61,099 nucleotides of DNA from Cutibacterium avidum ATCC 25577 (GCF_000227295.1 NZ_JH165054.1:1-61099), one strand, 5' to 3'; numbered from the stretch's first letter, positions 1-9,083 are shown. Made by a program: numbers and translations. Notes: a model not told the origin generated them from the sequence alone.

Positions 1-96
1 CCCTGCCACAACCACACCCACCACGCAAATCGAGACGGAGGGACACTCGCTCAGCCCACACGATGGGCCAATACTGTGCCTGGTGGGTAAATACAG

Positions 97-136
97 CCGT
101 CCGGGAACCACCGCTGGAACGGCAGCCCCCGGACGG
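97..136 (-). terminator. Candidate terminator of tyrS
   Basis: A 9-bp perfect inverted repeat (CCGTCCGGG with CCCGGACGG) separated by 22 bases lies 19 bases beyond the tyrS stop. There is no strong T tract, so it may be a weak or factor-assisted terminator. The remaining first 96 bases show no gene I can support. Confidence 0.4.
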
Positions 137-154
137 GTCAGGTCATCGACAGAT

Positions 155-1411
155 TCAGCGGGTCAGCGCACCCACCGTCTTCTTCCCACGACGCACCAAG
201 GCAACCTGACCACACAGGAAATCGTCGTCAGTCAGACGCTGATCAGGGTCAGTCACCTTGACGTTGTTGAGGTAGGCGCCGCCCTCCGCGACAGCTCGTT
301 TGCCAGCCGACTTCGTGTCGACGATTCCAGCTGCAACCATGGCGTCAACGATCGTCGGGTACTCCCCGCCCTCATGATGAGCTGCGCCGACCTCCTCGGC
401 CAGAGAGACCACCGTCTTCTCGTCGAGGTCCCGCAACTCACCGCGTCCGAAAATGGCCTGAGCAGCAGCCTGCGCAGCCTTACGCTGCTCCACACCATGG
501 ACAAGATCAGTGAGGTCGTCGGCCAGGCAGTGCTGAGCAACACGACGCCACGGCTCCTCCTCGGTCTTGCGAGCCAACTCCTCGATCTCCTCACGCGAAC
601 GCGGACTGAAGATCTTGAGGTACTCGATGACCTTCGCATCCTCTGCATTGAGGAAGAACTGATGGAAGGCATAGGCGCTCGTCAACTCTGGGTCTACCCA
701 GACCGCTCCGGACTCGGTCTTGCCGTACTTGGTGCCATCAGCCTTGGTCAACAGCGGGGTCACCAGACCGTGCACGACGTCACCGGTCGTCCTGCGGATG
801 AATTCTGCACCCGCTGTGATGTTCCCCCATTGATCCTGAGCACCGGTCTGCAAGGTGCAGCCGTAGCGCCTGTGCAGCTCGTAGAAGTCGAGCGCCTGCA
901 GCAGGACATAGCTGAACTCGGTGTACGAGATGCCGCTCTCGAGACGTCGGGCCACGACGTCGCGGGCAAGCATCCGGTTGACAGAAAAGTACTTACCGAC
1001 GTCACGCAGGAGATCCAGAGCCGAGTACTCGACCATCCAGTCGTAGTTGTTGACGATCCGAGCAGCATTAGGCCCCTCGGTGTCGACGTACTTGCTCACC
1101 TGCGCCTTGATGGATTCAACCCACTCAGCGACCACCGCGCGATCATTCATCTGCCGCTCGCCGGTCATCTTCGGATCGCCGATGAGGCCGGTCGCCCCAC
1201 CGACGAGGAGCAACGGCTTGTGTCCGCGTTCCTGCAGCGCTCGTACCAGCATCAACTGGACGAGGTGACCAATGTGAAGACTCTTCGCGGTCGGGTCGAA
1301 GCCCACATAGAAGGTGACGGGCCCTTGGGCGAGGTGAGCCTCCAATGCCTCACGGTCGGTGGAATCGGCAACAAGCCCTCTCCACTCCAGGTCGTCCAAC
1401 AGATCCGACAC
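155..1411 (-). CDS. tyrS: Tyrosyl-tRNA synthetase
   Basis: Charges tRNA-Tyr with tyrosine in the cytoplasm. The 418-residue length is normal for bacterial TyrRS. The class I signature HIGHLVQL is near residue 47, and a KMSKS-equivalent loop (KYGKTESG) lies in the middle of the protein. The C terminus has an S4-like RNA-binding segment (SAGKRAVAEGGAYLNN). The start is GTG, preceded by an AGAGGAAG ribosome binding site. In mycobacteria tyrS lies downstream of pheST and the arginine operon. Here only argR of that operon remains beside it. Confidence 0.97.
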   Translation of the reverse strand: MSDLLDDLEWRGLVADSTDREALEAHLAQGPVTFYVGFDPTAKSLHIGHLVQLMLVRALQERGHKPLLLVGGATGLIGDPKMTGERQMNDRAVVAEWVESIKAQVSKYVDTEGPNAARIVNNYDWMVEYSALDLLRDVGKYFSVNRMLARDVVARRLESGISYTEFSYVLLQALDFYELHRRYGCTLQTGAQDQWGNITAGAEFIRRTTGDVVHGLVTPLLTKADGTKYGKTESGAVWVDPELTSAYAFHQFFLNAEDAKVIEYLKIFSPRSREEIEELARKTEEEPWRRVAQHCLADDLTDLVHGVEQRKAAQAAAQAIFGRGELRDLDEKTVVSLAEEVGAAHHEGGEYPTIVDAMVAAGIVDTKSAGKRAVAEGGAYLNNVKVTDPDQRLTDDDFLCGQVALVRRGKKTVGALTR

Positions 1412-1430
1412 GTCAACTTCCTCTCGTCAA

Positions 1431-1446
1431 GACCCCACGTGGGGTC
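1431..1446. promoter_or_regulatory. Perfect 16-bp palindrome between argR and tyrS
   Basis: GACCCCACGTGGGGTC is a perfect dyad with no loop, in the 79-base gap upstream of tyrS. A protein-binding dyad or a small RNA stem are both possible. It does not match the ARG box or any other operator I recognise. Confidence 0.3.
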
Positions 1447-1490
1447 GATTCAGCGTCAGTCTACCGACAGAGCCATCCTCCACAGTTCGC

Positions 1491-2030
1491 TCAGGCACGC
1501 ACCGGGCGCGAGAGGATCTCAGCAGGCACACCCGTGACGGCCATCTGGGAGAAGGCGTCCGCCAACTCTCCGGCGTCAACTCCCATGGCGCACATCAAGG
1601 CAATGGTGTCGTCCCCCGCGATCGTCCCCAGGATGATGTCCAGGCCCGCCTTGTCGATGGCAGATCCGTAGTACTGAGCAGCACCTGGTGGGGTCTTGAG
1701 CACCACGAGGTACTCGTTGTTTCGTACCCCGGTGCACAGCTCCTTGGTCATCCGTGCCAGCTTGATCCACGCCGGCGAGCCCGTGGTCACATCCGAGGGG
1801 TGCTCTCCCTCGGGAATTGAATAACACGGGTTTCCGACATGATCACGCCCCCGGATGGCTCCGATCTCGACGAGGTCACGGGAGAGGGTACCTTGAGAGG
1901 CGACGAAACCTTCCGAGGCCAGGATCTCGCCCAACTCAGCTTGGGATGAAATCCTTCCCTCCTGAATCAGGGCGCGGATGCGGGCATGCCGCGCTGCGCG
2001 TGAGGTCGGTGCCAAGTGCCCCTCGCTCAT
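1491..2030 (-). CDS. argR: Arginine repressor ArgR
   Basis: Transcriptional repressor of arginine genes that binds L-arginine as a hexamer. The N-terminal winged helix is visible (HARIRALIQEGRISSQAEL, then SQGTLSRDL). The C-terminal oligomerisation and arginine-binding domain contains the GTIAGDDT segment. I chose the ATG at 2030 because AAGGAGG lies just upstream; an upstream in-frame start would add 19 unconserved residues. No arginine biosynthesis gene lies in the neighbourhood, although in mycobacteria argCJBDF and argGH sit here. It may act on genes elsewhere, such as catabolic ones, and probably on itself. Confidence 0.93.
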   Translation of the reverse strand: MSEGHLAPTSRAARHARIRALIQEGRISSQAELGEILASEGFVASQGTLSRDLVEIGAIRGRDHVGNPCYSIPEGEHPSDVTTGSPAWIKLARMTKELCTGVRNNEYLVVLKTPPGAAQYYGSAIDKAGLDIILGTIAGDDTIALMCAMGVDAGELADAFSQMAVTGVPAEILSRPVRA

Positions 2031-2084
2031 GGAACCTCCTTGATCACGCACCATTGAACCGTCTGCTAAATTTTCGAAAGACCA

Positions 2085-2094
2085 CATAATTATG
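2085..2094. promoter_or_regulatory. Candidate ARG-box-like palindrome upstream of argR
   Basis: CATAATTATG is a perfect 10-bp AT-rich dyad 55 bases upstream of the argR start. It resembles an ARG-box half to full site (dyads rich in A and T around TGCAT), which suggests autoregulation. The match is by eye only. Confidence 0.35.
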
Positions 2095-2126
2095 CATCAA
2101 TACAGTGGCCCGAGTCCAACCACGAC

Positions 2127-2693
2127 TCAGAAGACGCTCTCCATACCCGCAATGAAGATTCCCAACGCAAGGTCGAAATCCGCCTCTTGTCGGGCGAGAT
2201 CGACCTCCCCCATGACGCCCAGATCATGCAACTGGGTACGCGTCTGCTCCTCCATGGTGTGGCCAAGGACGAGATGGGCGATGGCACGCGAAACTCCCCC
2301 GGCTCTATCGGCATCAACGCCATGAACTGCCAGGAATTCCCGCACCGTCACGATGGGATCAACTTCTCCCAGCCCCACCGAGATCGTCGAGGCAACCAGT
2401 TCCGCTCCGTCACGGTGGGCGAGCAGAGTCCTTCGGAAACACCGGGCCCACTCGTCAATACCTGCAGCGAGGTCAGCCTCTGCAACCGGTACGGACGTCG
2501 GTCCTCCGTCCACTGCCAAGATCTCGTCGCTCACTGCCGCCAACAGACTCTGCTTGTTGGCAACATGCCAGTACAGAGCGCCAGCCTTGACGCCGAGGTG
2601 TTCAGCGAGGCGACGCATGGAGAGGTCGCCAAGCCCATAGGTGTCGAGGATCTCAACCCCTGCCCGGACAACGTCCGCCTTGGTCAGGCTCAC
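2127..2693 (-). CDS. TetR-family repressor, BioQ-like
   Basis: A 188-residue TetR regulator. The N-terminal helix-turn-helix (LSMRRLAEHLGVKAGALYWH) is clear and the C-terminal half resembles the TetR_C ligand domain. I chose GTG at 2693 because GAGGAG precedes it by 5 bases; the upstream extension is arginine- and proline-rich and unlikely. It is divergent from bioB, with two TGAAC-N3-GTTCA dyads between the genes. That is the arrangement and motif reported for BioQ of corynebacteria and mycobacteria, which represses biotin genes. Assignment as BioQ rests on context and operator. A repressor of another function is possible. Confidence 0.85.
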   Translation of the reverse strand: MSLTKADVVRAGVEILDTYGLGDLSMRRLAEHLGVKAGALYWHVANKQSLLAAVSDEILAVDGGPTSVPVAEADLAAGIDEWARCFRRTLLAHRDGAELVASTISVGLGEVDPIVTVREFLAVHGVDADRAGGVSRAIAHLVLGHTMEEQTRTQLHDLGVMGEVDLARQEADFDLALGIFIAGMESVF

Positions 2694-2764
2694 GGTGACT
2701 CCTCGAACTCGATGACACTTTTTGTCGGGGGGTGGCCCACGTCGACCGAACCTCATGGACTACA

Positions 2765-2779
2765 TTGAACCCCGTTCAA
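2765..2779. promoter_or_regulatory. BioQ-type operator 1
   Basis: TTGAACCCCGTTCAA is a perfect 15-bp dyad with a 3-base centre. It lies in the bioQ-like/bioB divergent region and matches the TGAAC-N3-GTTCA form of BioQ operators. It forms a pair with the site at 2782-2796. Confidence 0.75.
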
Positions 2780-2781
2780 TC

Positions 2782-2796
2782 CTGAACGGTGTTCAG
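2782..2796. promoter_or_regulatory. BioQ-type operator 2
   Basis: CTGAACGGTGTTCAG is a perfect 15-bp dyad whose centre is 17 bp from that of operator 1. It ends about 30 bases before the proposed bioB start, so bound repressor would sit on the bioB promoter or transcript start. Its position argues against any bioB start upstream of it. Confidence 0.75.
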
Positions 2797-2826
2797 GACG
2801 TCTCCAGTCTCGGAAGGACCAGAGCA

Positions 2827-3921
2827 TTGCTGAATCTAGCCGACATGACCGAGCGCGGCCTGAGAGGGGAGTCGATCACCCGCGAGGAGGCTCTCGAGAT
2901 CCTTCGCAGCAGTGATGAAGAACTCATGTCGATCATCGCCGCTGCCGGAAAGATTCGTCGCCACTTCTTCGACAACCGGGTGCGCCTCAATTACCTGGTC
3001 AACCTCAAGTCGGGCCTGTGCCCCGAGGACTGCTCATACTGCTCGCAGCGCCTGGGGTCTCGTGCCGAGATCATGAAGTACTCCTGGGCCGACCCCGAGA
3101 AGGTGCACGAGGCCGTCGAAGCTGGTATCGCCGGCGGGGCCCGTCGCGTCTGCATGGTGGCCTCCGGACATGGCCCCTCCACGCGAGACGTTGAGCGCGT
3201 CAACGGCATGGTGCGCTCCCTCAAGGCAGACCATCCCGACGTCGAGGTCTGCGTCTGTCTGGGCTTCGTGGACGACGAGAAGGCCGCCTCCATCAAGGAG
3301 GCCGGTGCCGACGCCTACAACCACAACGCAAACACCGCTCGCTCCCACTACGACGAGATCTGCACTACCCACTCCTACGAGGACCGCATGGACACCGTCG
3401 AGGTCCTCAAGCGCAATGGTCTCTCCCCCTGCTCTGGCGTCATCGCTGGCATGGGCGAGACCGACGATGAATTCGTCGACGTCATCTTCGACCTGCGTGA
3501 ACACGGAGTCGACTCGGTGCCCGTGAACTTCTTGCTCCCCTTCGAGGGGACACCACTGGCCGGCGGCGCTCAGCACATCACCCCGCAGTGGTGCCTCAAG
3601 CGTCTCGCCATGGTCCGCTTCGTCCATCCGGATGCCGAGGTGCGAGCTGCCGCCGGACGCGAGCAGCACATCCGTACCATGCAGCCACTGGCCCTCGAGG
3701 TCGTCAACTCCATCTTCCTGGGCGACTACCTCACCAGTGAGGGCGCTGCCGGCGCTGCCGACCTGCAGATGATTCAGGATGGCGGCTTCGTCCCTGAGGG
3801 GGCCGACGGACAGCCCATGGTCCACACCACCGTCGATTCGTACCAGTCGGCTGACCTGCCCATCAACGCGGTTCCGATCCGTCACCGCGGCGTTGGCAGT
3901 GAGGTTCCGGCAAACGCCTGA
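2827..3921 (+). CDS. bioB: Biotin synthase
   Basis: Radical SAM enzyme converting dethiobiotin to biotin, the last step of biotin synthesis. The SAM iron-sulfur motif [10 protein letters not shown] is present, followed by the usual YNHN and C-terminal segments. The start is uncertain. TTG at 2827 has GGAAGGA 8 bases upstream and lies after both operators. ATG at 2845 has no clear site. ATG at 2722 would run through the operators. No bioA, bioD or bioF lies nearby, so the cell either has them elsewhere or takes up dethiobiotin. Confidence 0.93.
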   Translation: MLNLADMTERGLRGESITREEALEILRSSDEELMSIIAAAGKIRRHFFDNRVRLNYLVNLKSGLCPEDCSYCSQRLGSRAEIMKYSWADPEKVHEAVEAGIAGGARRVCMVASGHGPSTRDVERVNGMVRSLKADHPDVEVCVCLGFVDDEKAASIKEAGADAYNHNANTARSHYDEICTTHSYEDRMDTVEVLKRNGLSPCSGVIAGMGETDDEFVDVIFDLREHGVDSVPVNFLLPFEGTPLAGGAQHITPQWCLKRLAMVRFVHPDAEVRAAAGREQHIRTMQPLALEVVNSIFLGDYLTSEGAAGAADLQMIQDGGFVPEGADGQPMVHTTVDSYQSADLPINAVPIRHRGVGSEVPANA

Positions 3922-3960
3922 GCCACACCCATCCAGATCTCAGCACCCGCCTGAACACAG

Positions 3961-3993
3961 CATGAGGGGCCGACATGATGTCGGCCCCTCATG
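3961..3993. terminator. Bidirectional hairpin between bioB and pheT
   Basis: A 15-bp perfect inverted repeat (CATGAGGGGCCGACA and its complement) with a 3-base loop sits between the convergent ends of bioB and pheT. It probably terminates both. No clear T tract follows. Confidence 0.7.
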
Positions 3994-4009
3994 GCATGTA
4001 CCAGTGGTA

Positions 4010-6529
4010 TCAGGACCTCAGCCGAGCTCCACACGCCTCCTCGGCGCGGGATACCGCAGCGTCGCGAGCCTCGGCGGCCTCGGCGTCGGTGAGAGTCCGG
4101 TCACCAGCGCGCAGACGAAGGTTGAAGGCGAGCGACTTGTGCCCTTCACCAACCTGCTCCCCCTCGTAGACGTCGAACAGCTCGACGGACTCCAGCAGTG
4201 ATCCAGCCCCCTCGATGAGAGCCTGACGGACATCCTCGCTGGCGACGGACTCGTCGACAACGAGAGCAACGTCCTCCTTGGCCACCGGGAAACTCGAGAT
4301 GGCCTTGACCTGGCCACCATGGGGAGCAGCAGCGACCAAGGCGTCAAGGTTGAACTCAACAGCGCAGGACCGCTGCGGTAGGCCGGCATTCGACACCACG
4401 GTCGGGTGCAACTCACCGGCGTGACCAATGACCTTGCCGTTCACGATGAGGGCAGCGCAACGGCCCGGATGCCAGGGGGCCTGACGGTCAGCCTTGCGCT
4501 CCAGGGGGACGCCGACGGCGTCAGCGGCCTCCTGAGCCACCAGCACCGCATGACGCCAATCCGCCTTGACAGGCTCGCCGTCCCAGCGATCCGGCAACCA
4601 GTTGCCACAGATCACCGCGGCCAACATACGCGGCTGAGCCGGCAGGGCTGCGTCGATCTCAGCAAGGACCTCGTCGGAGGGACGCTCATCGACACCAGGA
4701 CGGGGCGCCCTAGCCGGGGTCACGGCGCGGAAGACCGCACCGCTCTCGAAGACCGCGAGATCTTCCTGGGACCGCGACATGTTCGTCGCCACGGCGTGGA
4801 AGAGTCCCGGCAACAGGCTGGTGCGCAAGTAGGGGTGGGTGTCGTCAAGAGGATTGGCGAGCTTGACCGTGGCGTGACGCGGGTCATCGACGCCGACCCC
4901 GAGGGTCTGGAGATCCTTGTCACCGATGAAGGGCAAGGTGACGAGCTCGACGAATCCGGCATCGACAACCGAACGCAACACACGACGACGACTCTGCTGG
5001 GCCTTCGTCAGACCTGCGGCTCCCTGGGCGGGCGGAAGAACCGGCTCGATACGGTCGAAGCCGATCTTGCGGGCGATCTCCTCGACGTAGTCATACGCAT
5101 CAACCAGGTCCGGGCGCCATGTCGGCGGGACGAGGCTGAGGGAATCGCCCAGAGCAGTCACCTTGACACCCGAACGGGTCAGGATCTCGATGACCTCCTC
5201 GGTGGACACCTTGGTGCCGAGGATACGGCCCGGCAGCTCGGCGCTGATGGTCTGGCGGGGCATCTCGGAGAGCTCACCGACGACAGTCAGCTCACCGACG
5301 GTGGCACCACCGTATTGAGCCAGCAACTCGCCGGCACGAACCGTAGCAGTGTGGGCACACACCGGATCGACTCCACGCTCGAAGCGGCGAGAGGCCTCCG
5401 AACCCAGTTTGTGGCGTCGATACGCCCGAGCCACCGTCATGGGATCGAAGTGAGCCCCCTCGAGGATGATTGAGGTCGATTCCGAACTCATCTCGGTGGC
5501 GGCACCACCCATGACACCCGCCAGGCCAATGGCACCCGAGTCGTCCGCGATGACCAGGTCGTCGGGATCGAGGGTGCGCTCGGTGTCGTCGAGGGTGACC
5601 AGGTGCTCACCTTCGTGAGCCTTACGAACGACGATCGTCCCGCTCACCTTGTCGGCGTCGTAGGCGTGGAGGGGCTGGCCGGACTCCAGCATGACGTAGT
5701 TGGTGACATCGACGGCCAGGCTGATCGGACGCATTCCCGCCCGGGTGATGCGATCGGCGATGAAGCGTGGGGTTGGTGCGTGCGGATCCAGACCGGTCAC
5801 CGGCAGGGCGACGAACTGGCTGCAGGCATCGGACTGGATGTCCACGCCAATCGGACCGTCAACCGGGCTGATCGGCTCCTCGCCGTAGGGATCCGGGAAG
5901 TGCACGGACATGGCATGGGCCACCTCGCGGGCAATACCGCGAACCGACATGCAGTAGCCGATGTCCGGAGTGACGTCGACGTCGAGGACCTCTTCAGGCA
6001 CACCGAGAATCGGCAGGGCATCCTCGCCAGGAACCAGCTGGTGTCCCTCGACAGATGGCGGCAGAGTGATAATACCGGAGTGGTCGACACCGATGCCCAG
6101 CTCATCGGCGGCGCAGAGCATGCCGTCAGACATGTGGCCGTAGGTCCTGCGGGCGCTGATGGCGAATCCGCCGGGAAGCACCGCTCCGGGCAGGGAGACG
6201 ACCACCCAGGCGCCTTCGACGGCGTTGGGAGCACCACAGATGATGCCGCGTCCCTCGACGCCATCCTCAACGTTCTTGGGGTGTCCCTCGGCGTTGTACC
6301 GGGGACCGACGTCAACCCGGCACCAGTTGATGGTCTTGCCGTTCTTCTGCGGCTCGGGGATCGAGGACAGGATGTGACCGATGACGATCGGGCCGGTCAA
6401 CTCGCCACCGACGACCTCGACCTTCTCAACGGTCGCGGTGTGGTCGGTGAGGACCTGAGCCACCTGCTCGGTGGTGGTGCCGTCAGGCAGGTTGACCATG
6501 GCCTGCAGCCATGACATGGGGACCTTCAT
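4010..6529 (-). CDS. pheT: Phenylalanyl-tRNA synthetase beta subunit
   Basis: Large subunit of the alpha2-beta2 PheRS. At 839 residues it has normal length. In order it shows an N-terminal tRNA-binding EMAP-like domain (to about residue 160), B3/4 and B5 domains, a catalytic-like core and a C-terminal anticodon-binding FDX-ACB domain ending SLAFNLRLRAGDRTLTDAEA. Its start overlaps the pheS stop by 4 bases, so the two are translationally coupled. Confidence 0.97.
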   Translation of the reverse strand: MKVPMSWLQAMVNLPDGTTTEQVAQVLTDHTATVEKVEVVGGELTGPIVIGHILSSIPEPQKNGKTINWCRVDVGPRYNAEGHPKNVEDGVEGRGIICGAPNAVEGAWVVVSLPGAVLPGGFAISARRTYGHMSDGMLCAADELGIGVDHSGIITLPPSVEGHQLVPGEDALPILGVPEEVLDVDVTPDIGYCMSVRGIAREVAHAMSVHFPDPYGEEPISPVDGPIGVDIQSDACSQFVALPVTGLDPHAPTPRFIADRITRAGMRPISLAVDVTNYVMLESGQPLHAYDADKVSGTIVVRKAHEGEHLVTLDDTERTLDPDDLVIADDSGAIGLAGVMGGAATEMSSESTSIILEGAHFDPMTVARAYRRHKLGSEASRRFERGVDPVCAHTATVRAGELLAQYGGATVGELTVVGELSEMPRQTISAELPGRILGTKVSTEEVIEILTRSGVKVTALGDSLSLVPPTWRPDLVDAYDYVEEIARKIGFDRIEPVLPPAQGAAGLTKAQQSRRRVLRSVVDAGFVELVTLPFIGDKDLQTLGVGVDDPRHATVKLANPLDDTHPYLRTSLLPGLFHAVATNMSRSQEDLAVFESGAVFRAVTPARAPRPGVDERPSDEVLAEIDAALPAQPRMLAAVICGNWLPDRWDGEPVKADWRHAVLVAQEAADAVGVPLERKADRQAPWHPGRCAALIVNGKVIGHAGELHPTVVSNAGLPQRSCAVEFNLDALVAAAPHGGQVKAISSFPVAKEDVALVVDESVASEDVRQALIEGAGSLLESVELFDVYEGEQVGEGHKSLAFNLRLRAGDRTLTDAEAAEARDAAVSRAEEACGARLRS

Positions 6530-7635
6530 CGTGCTCCTCCCTTGAGTGAGCGGCTGAATCGGACATCACCCTCGACGAAGTCACGCAGGTCAGGGGCGTT
6601 GTTGCGGAACATCACCGTGCGGTCAATGCCCATTCCGAAGGCGAACCCGGAGTAGACACGGGTGTCGATTCCGCAGGCGATGAGCACGCGCGGGTTGACG
6701 ATGCCGCAGCCGCCCCACTCGATCCATCCCTCGGAGCGGCACGTACGGCACGGACGGTCGGGATTGCCGACCGAGGCCCCGTGACAGACGAAGCACTCCA
6801 GGTCGACCTCGGCGCTGGGCTCGGTGAACGGGAAGTAGTGCGGACGGAACCTGGTACGCACGTCACCGAACATCGCGCGGGCGAAGGCGTCGACGGTGCC
6901 CTTGAGATGACCCATCGTGATGCCCTTGTCCACGCACAGCCCCTCGACCTGATGGAAGACCGGCAGGTGGGTGGCGTCGTACTCATCGGCACGGAACACC
7001 TTGCCAGGGCTGATAATGCGCACCGGCGGCTGCTGTTTGAGCAGGGTGTGAATCTGCACCGGGCTGGTGGCGGTGCGCATGCACTTGCCATCGCTGACCG
7101 GATCGAGCCACAGGGTGTCCTGCAGGGCGCGGGCGGGATGGTCGGTGCCCAGGTTCAATGCGTCGAAGTTGAACCACTCGGACTCGGCCTCCGGGCCCTC
7201 CGCGATCTCCCAGCCCATGGCGGTGAAGACGTCGCAGACGTCGTCGATGAGGGCTGTGATCGGGTGCGGAGCGCCTTGAGGTGAGGTGACGACCGGCAAG
7301 GTGACGTCGGTCGTCTCGGCGGCGAGCCGAGCCTCCAGCTCTGCCTCGGCAAGCTCTTCCTGACGAGCCTTGAGAGCCTGGTTGACGCGGCCACGCGCCT
7401 GACCGATCCGCTTTCCGGCGTCCTTGCGGGCAGCCGGAGGCAGAGCTCCAATCTCGCGGTTGGCCAGGGCCAGCGGAGACTTGTCACCGGTGTGGGCGAT
7501 GCGCACCTGCTTGAGCTCGGCAGTGGTGGACGCCTCGGCGATCGCGTCCAGGGCCTCGGCTACCCGGGCGTCGACCTGGTTGGCGTCCAGGGTGCTCACC
7601 TGGACCGGGTCATAATTCGTGTTGGGGCCACTCAT
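6526..7635 (-). CDS. pheS: Phenylalanyl-tRNA synthetase alpha subunit
   Basis: Catalytic subunit of PheRS, 369 residues. It has an N-terminal coiled coil (about residues 20-110) and a class II synthetase core with the motif 2 region (VRIISPGKVFRAD, HLPVFHQVEGL) and motif 3 (GFAFGMGIDR). A GGGGGAAGG ribosome binding site precedes ATG at 7635. It is the first gene of the pheS-pheT operon, which has a terminator-like hairpin in its upstream region. Confidence 0.97.
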   Translation of the reverse strand: MSGPNTNYDPVQVSTLDANQVDARVAEALDAIAEASTTAELKQVRIAHTGDKSPLALANREIGALPPAARKDAGKRIGQARGRVNQALKARQEELAEAELEARLAAETTDVTLPVVTSPQGAPHPITALIDDVCDVFTAMGWEIAEGPEAESEWFNFDALNLGTDHPARALQDTLWLDPVSDGKCMRTATSPVQIHTLLKQQPPVRIISPGKVFRADEYDATHLPVFHQVEGLCVDKGITMGHLKGTVDAFARAMFGDVRTRFRPHYFPFTEPSAEVDLECFVCHGASVGNPDRPCRTCRSEGWIEWGGCGIVNPRVLIACGIDTRVYSGFAFGMGIDRTVMFRNNAPDLRDFVEGDVRFSRSLKGGAR

Positions 7636-7668
7636 GGGCCTTCCCCCTGATGGGTTGACGTTGGAAAA

Positions 7669-7687
7669 GCGCCCGTCTCCGGGGCGC
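7669..7687 (-). terminator. Rho-independent terminator upstream of pheS
   Basis: Read on the minus strand, GCGCCC, a 7-base loop and GGGCGC are followed by TTTTCC. The hairpin lies about 100 bases after the trmH stop and 34 bases before pheS. It may simply end the infC-rpmI-rplT-trmH transcript. If the pheS promoter lies upstream of it, it would act as an attenuator. Confidence 0.6.
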
Positions 7688-7788
7688 GAGTGTGCGACTG
7701 GCGTCGATCACCACAAGTCTAGTGGTGTCGACGCCGTCAATGGTTGGTGGTCGCCCGGCAATACTGAATCATGGCCGCTTCGCGGTAA

Positions 7789-8610
7789 TCAGGCGCGCTG
7801 CTCGCTGGCCGTGGCATACAACACCACGGCGGCGGCGGTGGAGAGATTGAGGGACTCAGCAGATCCCCACATCGGAACCCCGACAACCTCGTCAGCCAAG
7901 GCTCGGTCTGTCTCCGGAAGTCCCCACGCCTCGTTACCCATCAGCCACGCGATGGGCGCCTTGAGACGTCCGGACCGGGCGACGGCGTCGAGGCCGTGAC
8001 CTCCCCCGTCCGCGGCAAGCACCGTCATGTGGTGCCTGTGAGCCCACTCCACCGCATCGGCGAGGTCGACTCCGACGAGGACGGGCAGGTGGAAGATTGA
8101 TCCCACCGAGGACCGAACCGTCTTGGGGTTGTGCGGGTCCACCGACCCGCGGGTCAGGATCACGCAATCGGCACCAAAGGCATCGGCGCAGCGAATGACC
8201 GTTCCGGCGTTACCAGGGTCACGGACTTGGGCGCAGATGACGGCCAGGCGTACGTCCTTGTCAGGCAACTCGTGGCGGGTGACCTGTCGGCAGACGGCGA
8301 AGACTCCCTGACTGGTGACAGTGTCGGACAAGGCACTGACGTCCTCGTCAGTCAGTAGCACCACCCTGATCCCACGACGTTCTGCGGCTCCGACGTGCTC
8401 GGCATCACGCACCGGATCCGAAGTGGCCAGCAGATTCACCTTGCCAGGCCACGCCAGTGCCTCGCGCACCGCCTGAGCACCCTCGACGAGGAAGAGCCCG
8501 GACTCCTCACGTCCGCGCCGCGACGAAAGACGACGGGCCGAACGCAGCGACCCCTTCGAGATGCGATCCCACCTCGAAAGGTCGTCGTTCGGCCCGTCAT
8601 TCATACCCAC
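7789..8610 (-). CDS. SpoU/TrmH-family RNA 2'-O-methyltransferase
   Basis: A SPOUT-fold methyltransferase that probably 2'-O-methylates rRNA or tRNA with S-adenosylmethionine. At 273 residues it has an N-terminal substrate-binding segment, then the SpoU knot with motifs VRDPGNAGTVIRCADAFGAD, APIAWLMGNEAWGLP and VPMWGSAESLNLSTAAAVVL. It follows rplT with a 1-base gap, the same place as tsnR in mycobacteria. GTG at 8610 or ATG two codons later are both possible starts. The exact target nucleotide cannot be read. Confidence 0.93.
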   Translation of the reverse strand: MGMNDGPNDDLSRWDRISKGSLRSARRLSSRRGREESGLFLVEGAQAVREALAWPGKVNLLATSDPVRDAEHVGAAERRGIRVVLLTDEDVSALSDTVTSQGVFAVCRQVTRHELPDKDVRLAVICAQVRDPGNAGTVIRCADAFGADCVILTRGSVDPHNPKTVRSSVGSIFHLPVLVGVDLADAVEWAHRHHMTVLAADGGGHGLDAVARSGRLKAPIAWLMGNEAWGLPETDRALADEVVGVPMWGSAESLNLSTAAAVVLYATASEQRA

Positions 8611-8611
8611 G

Positions 8612-8983
8612 TCAGGCAGCAGCGTTCTGCTGCTGGCTGGCCTTGGCGACCTCGACGAGGCTGTTGAAGGCGTCGATGTCGGAAACGGCCAGCTCGGCGA
8701 GCATCTTGCGGTCGACCTCGATGCCAGCGTTCTTCAGACCGTTGATGAAACGGTTGTAGGTCATGCCCTGGGCGCGGGAGGCAGCATTGATGCGCTGGAT
8801 CCACAGCGAGCGGAAGTCGCCCTTCTTGGCGCGACGATCGCGGAACGAGTAGGTGGCCGAGTGGAGGGTCTGCTCCTTGGCCTTGCGGTACAGGCGGGAA
8901 CGCTGTCCGCGGTAACCGGAGGCCTGGTCGAGGACCTCACGACGCTTCTTCTTGGCATTCACAGAACGCTTCACGCGTGCCAT
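8612..8983 (-). CDS. rplT: Ribosomal protein L20
   Basis: Large-subunit protein needed early in 50S assembly; in other bacteria it also regulates its own operon. The 123-residue basic protein begins [15 protein letters not shown] and contains the conserved [16 protein letters not shown]-like region and [20 protein letters not shown] precedes ATG. Third gene of infC-rpmI-rplT. Confidence 0.97.
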   Translation of the reverse strand: MARVKRSVNAKKKRREVLDQASGYRGQRSRLYRKAKEQTLHSATYSFRDRRAKKGDFRSLWIQRINAASRAQGMTYNRFINGLKNAGIEVDRKMLAELAVSDIDAFNSLVEVAKASQQQNAAA

Positions 8984-9083
8984 GGTGATTCTCCTTGGAT
9001 CTCCCGGGTCAGTCCCGGATTGGTTCGGGGCGTATGCCGCCCAGTGGACTTGGGGACGTCGTCAGTGGCGGCGTCGGCTGTCG

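Noticed and set aside
83-1537. 484-codon plus-strand open frame over tyrS
   Set aside because: It is antisense to a full-length, motif-complete tyrS; the translation has no recognisable domain and reflects high-GC codon structure.
2722-2826. bioB start at the upstream ATG (2722)
   Set aside because: It would encode both operators, adds unconserved residues and lacks a good ribosome binding site compared with TTG at 2827.
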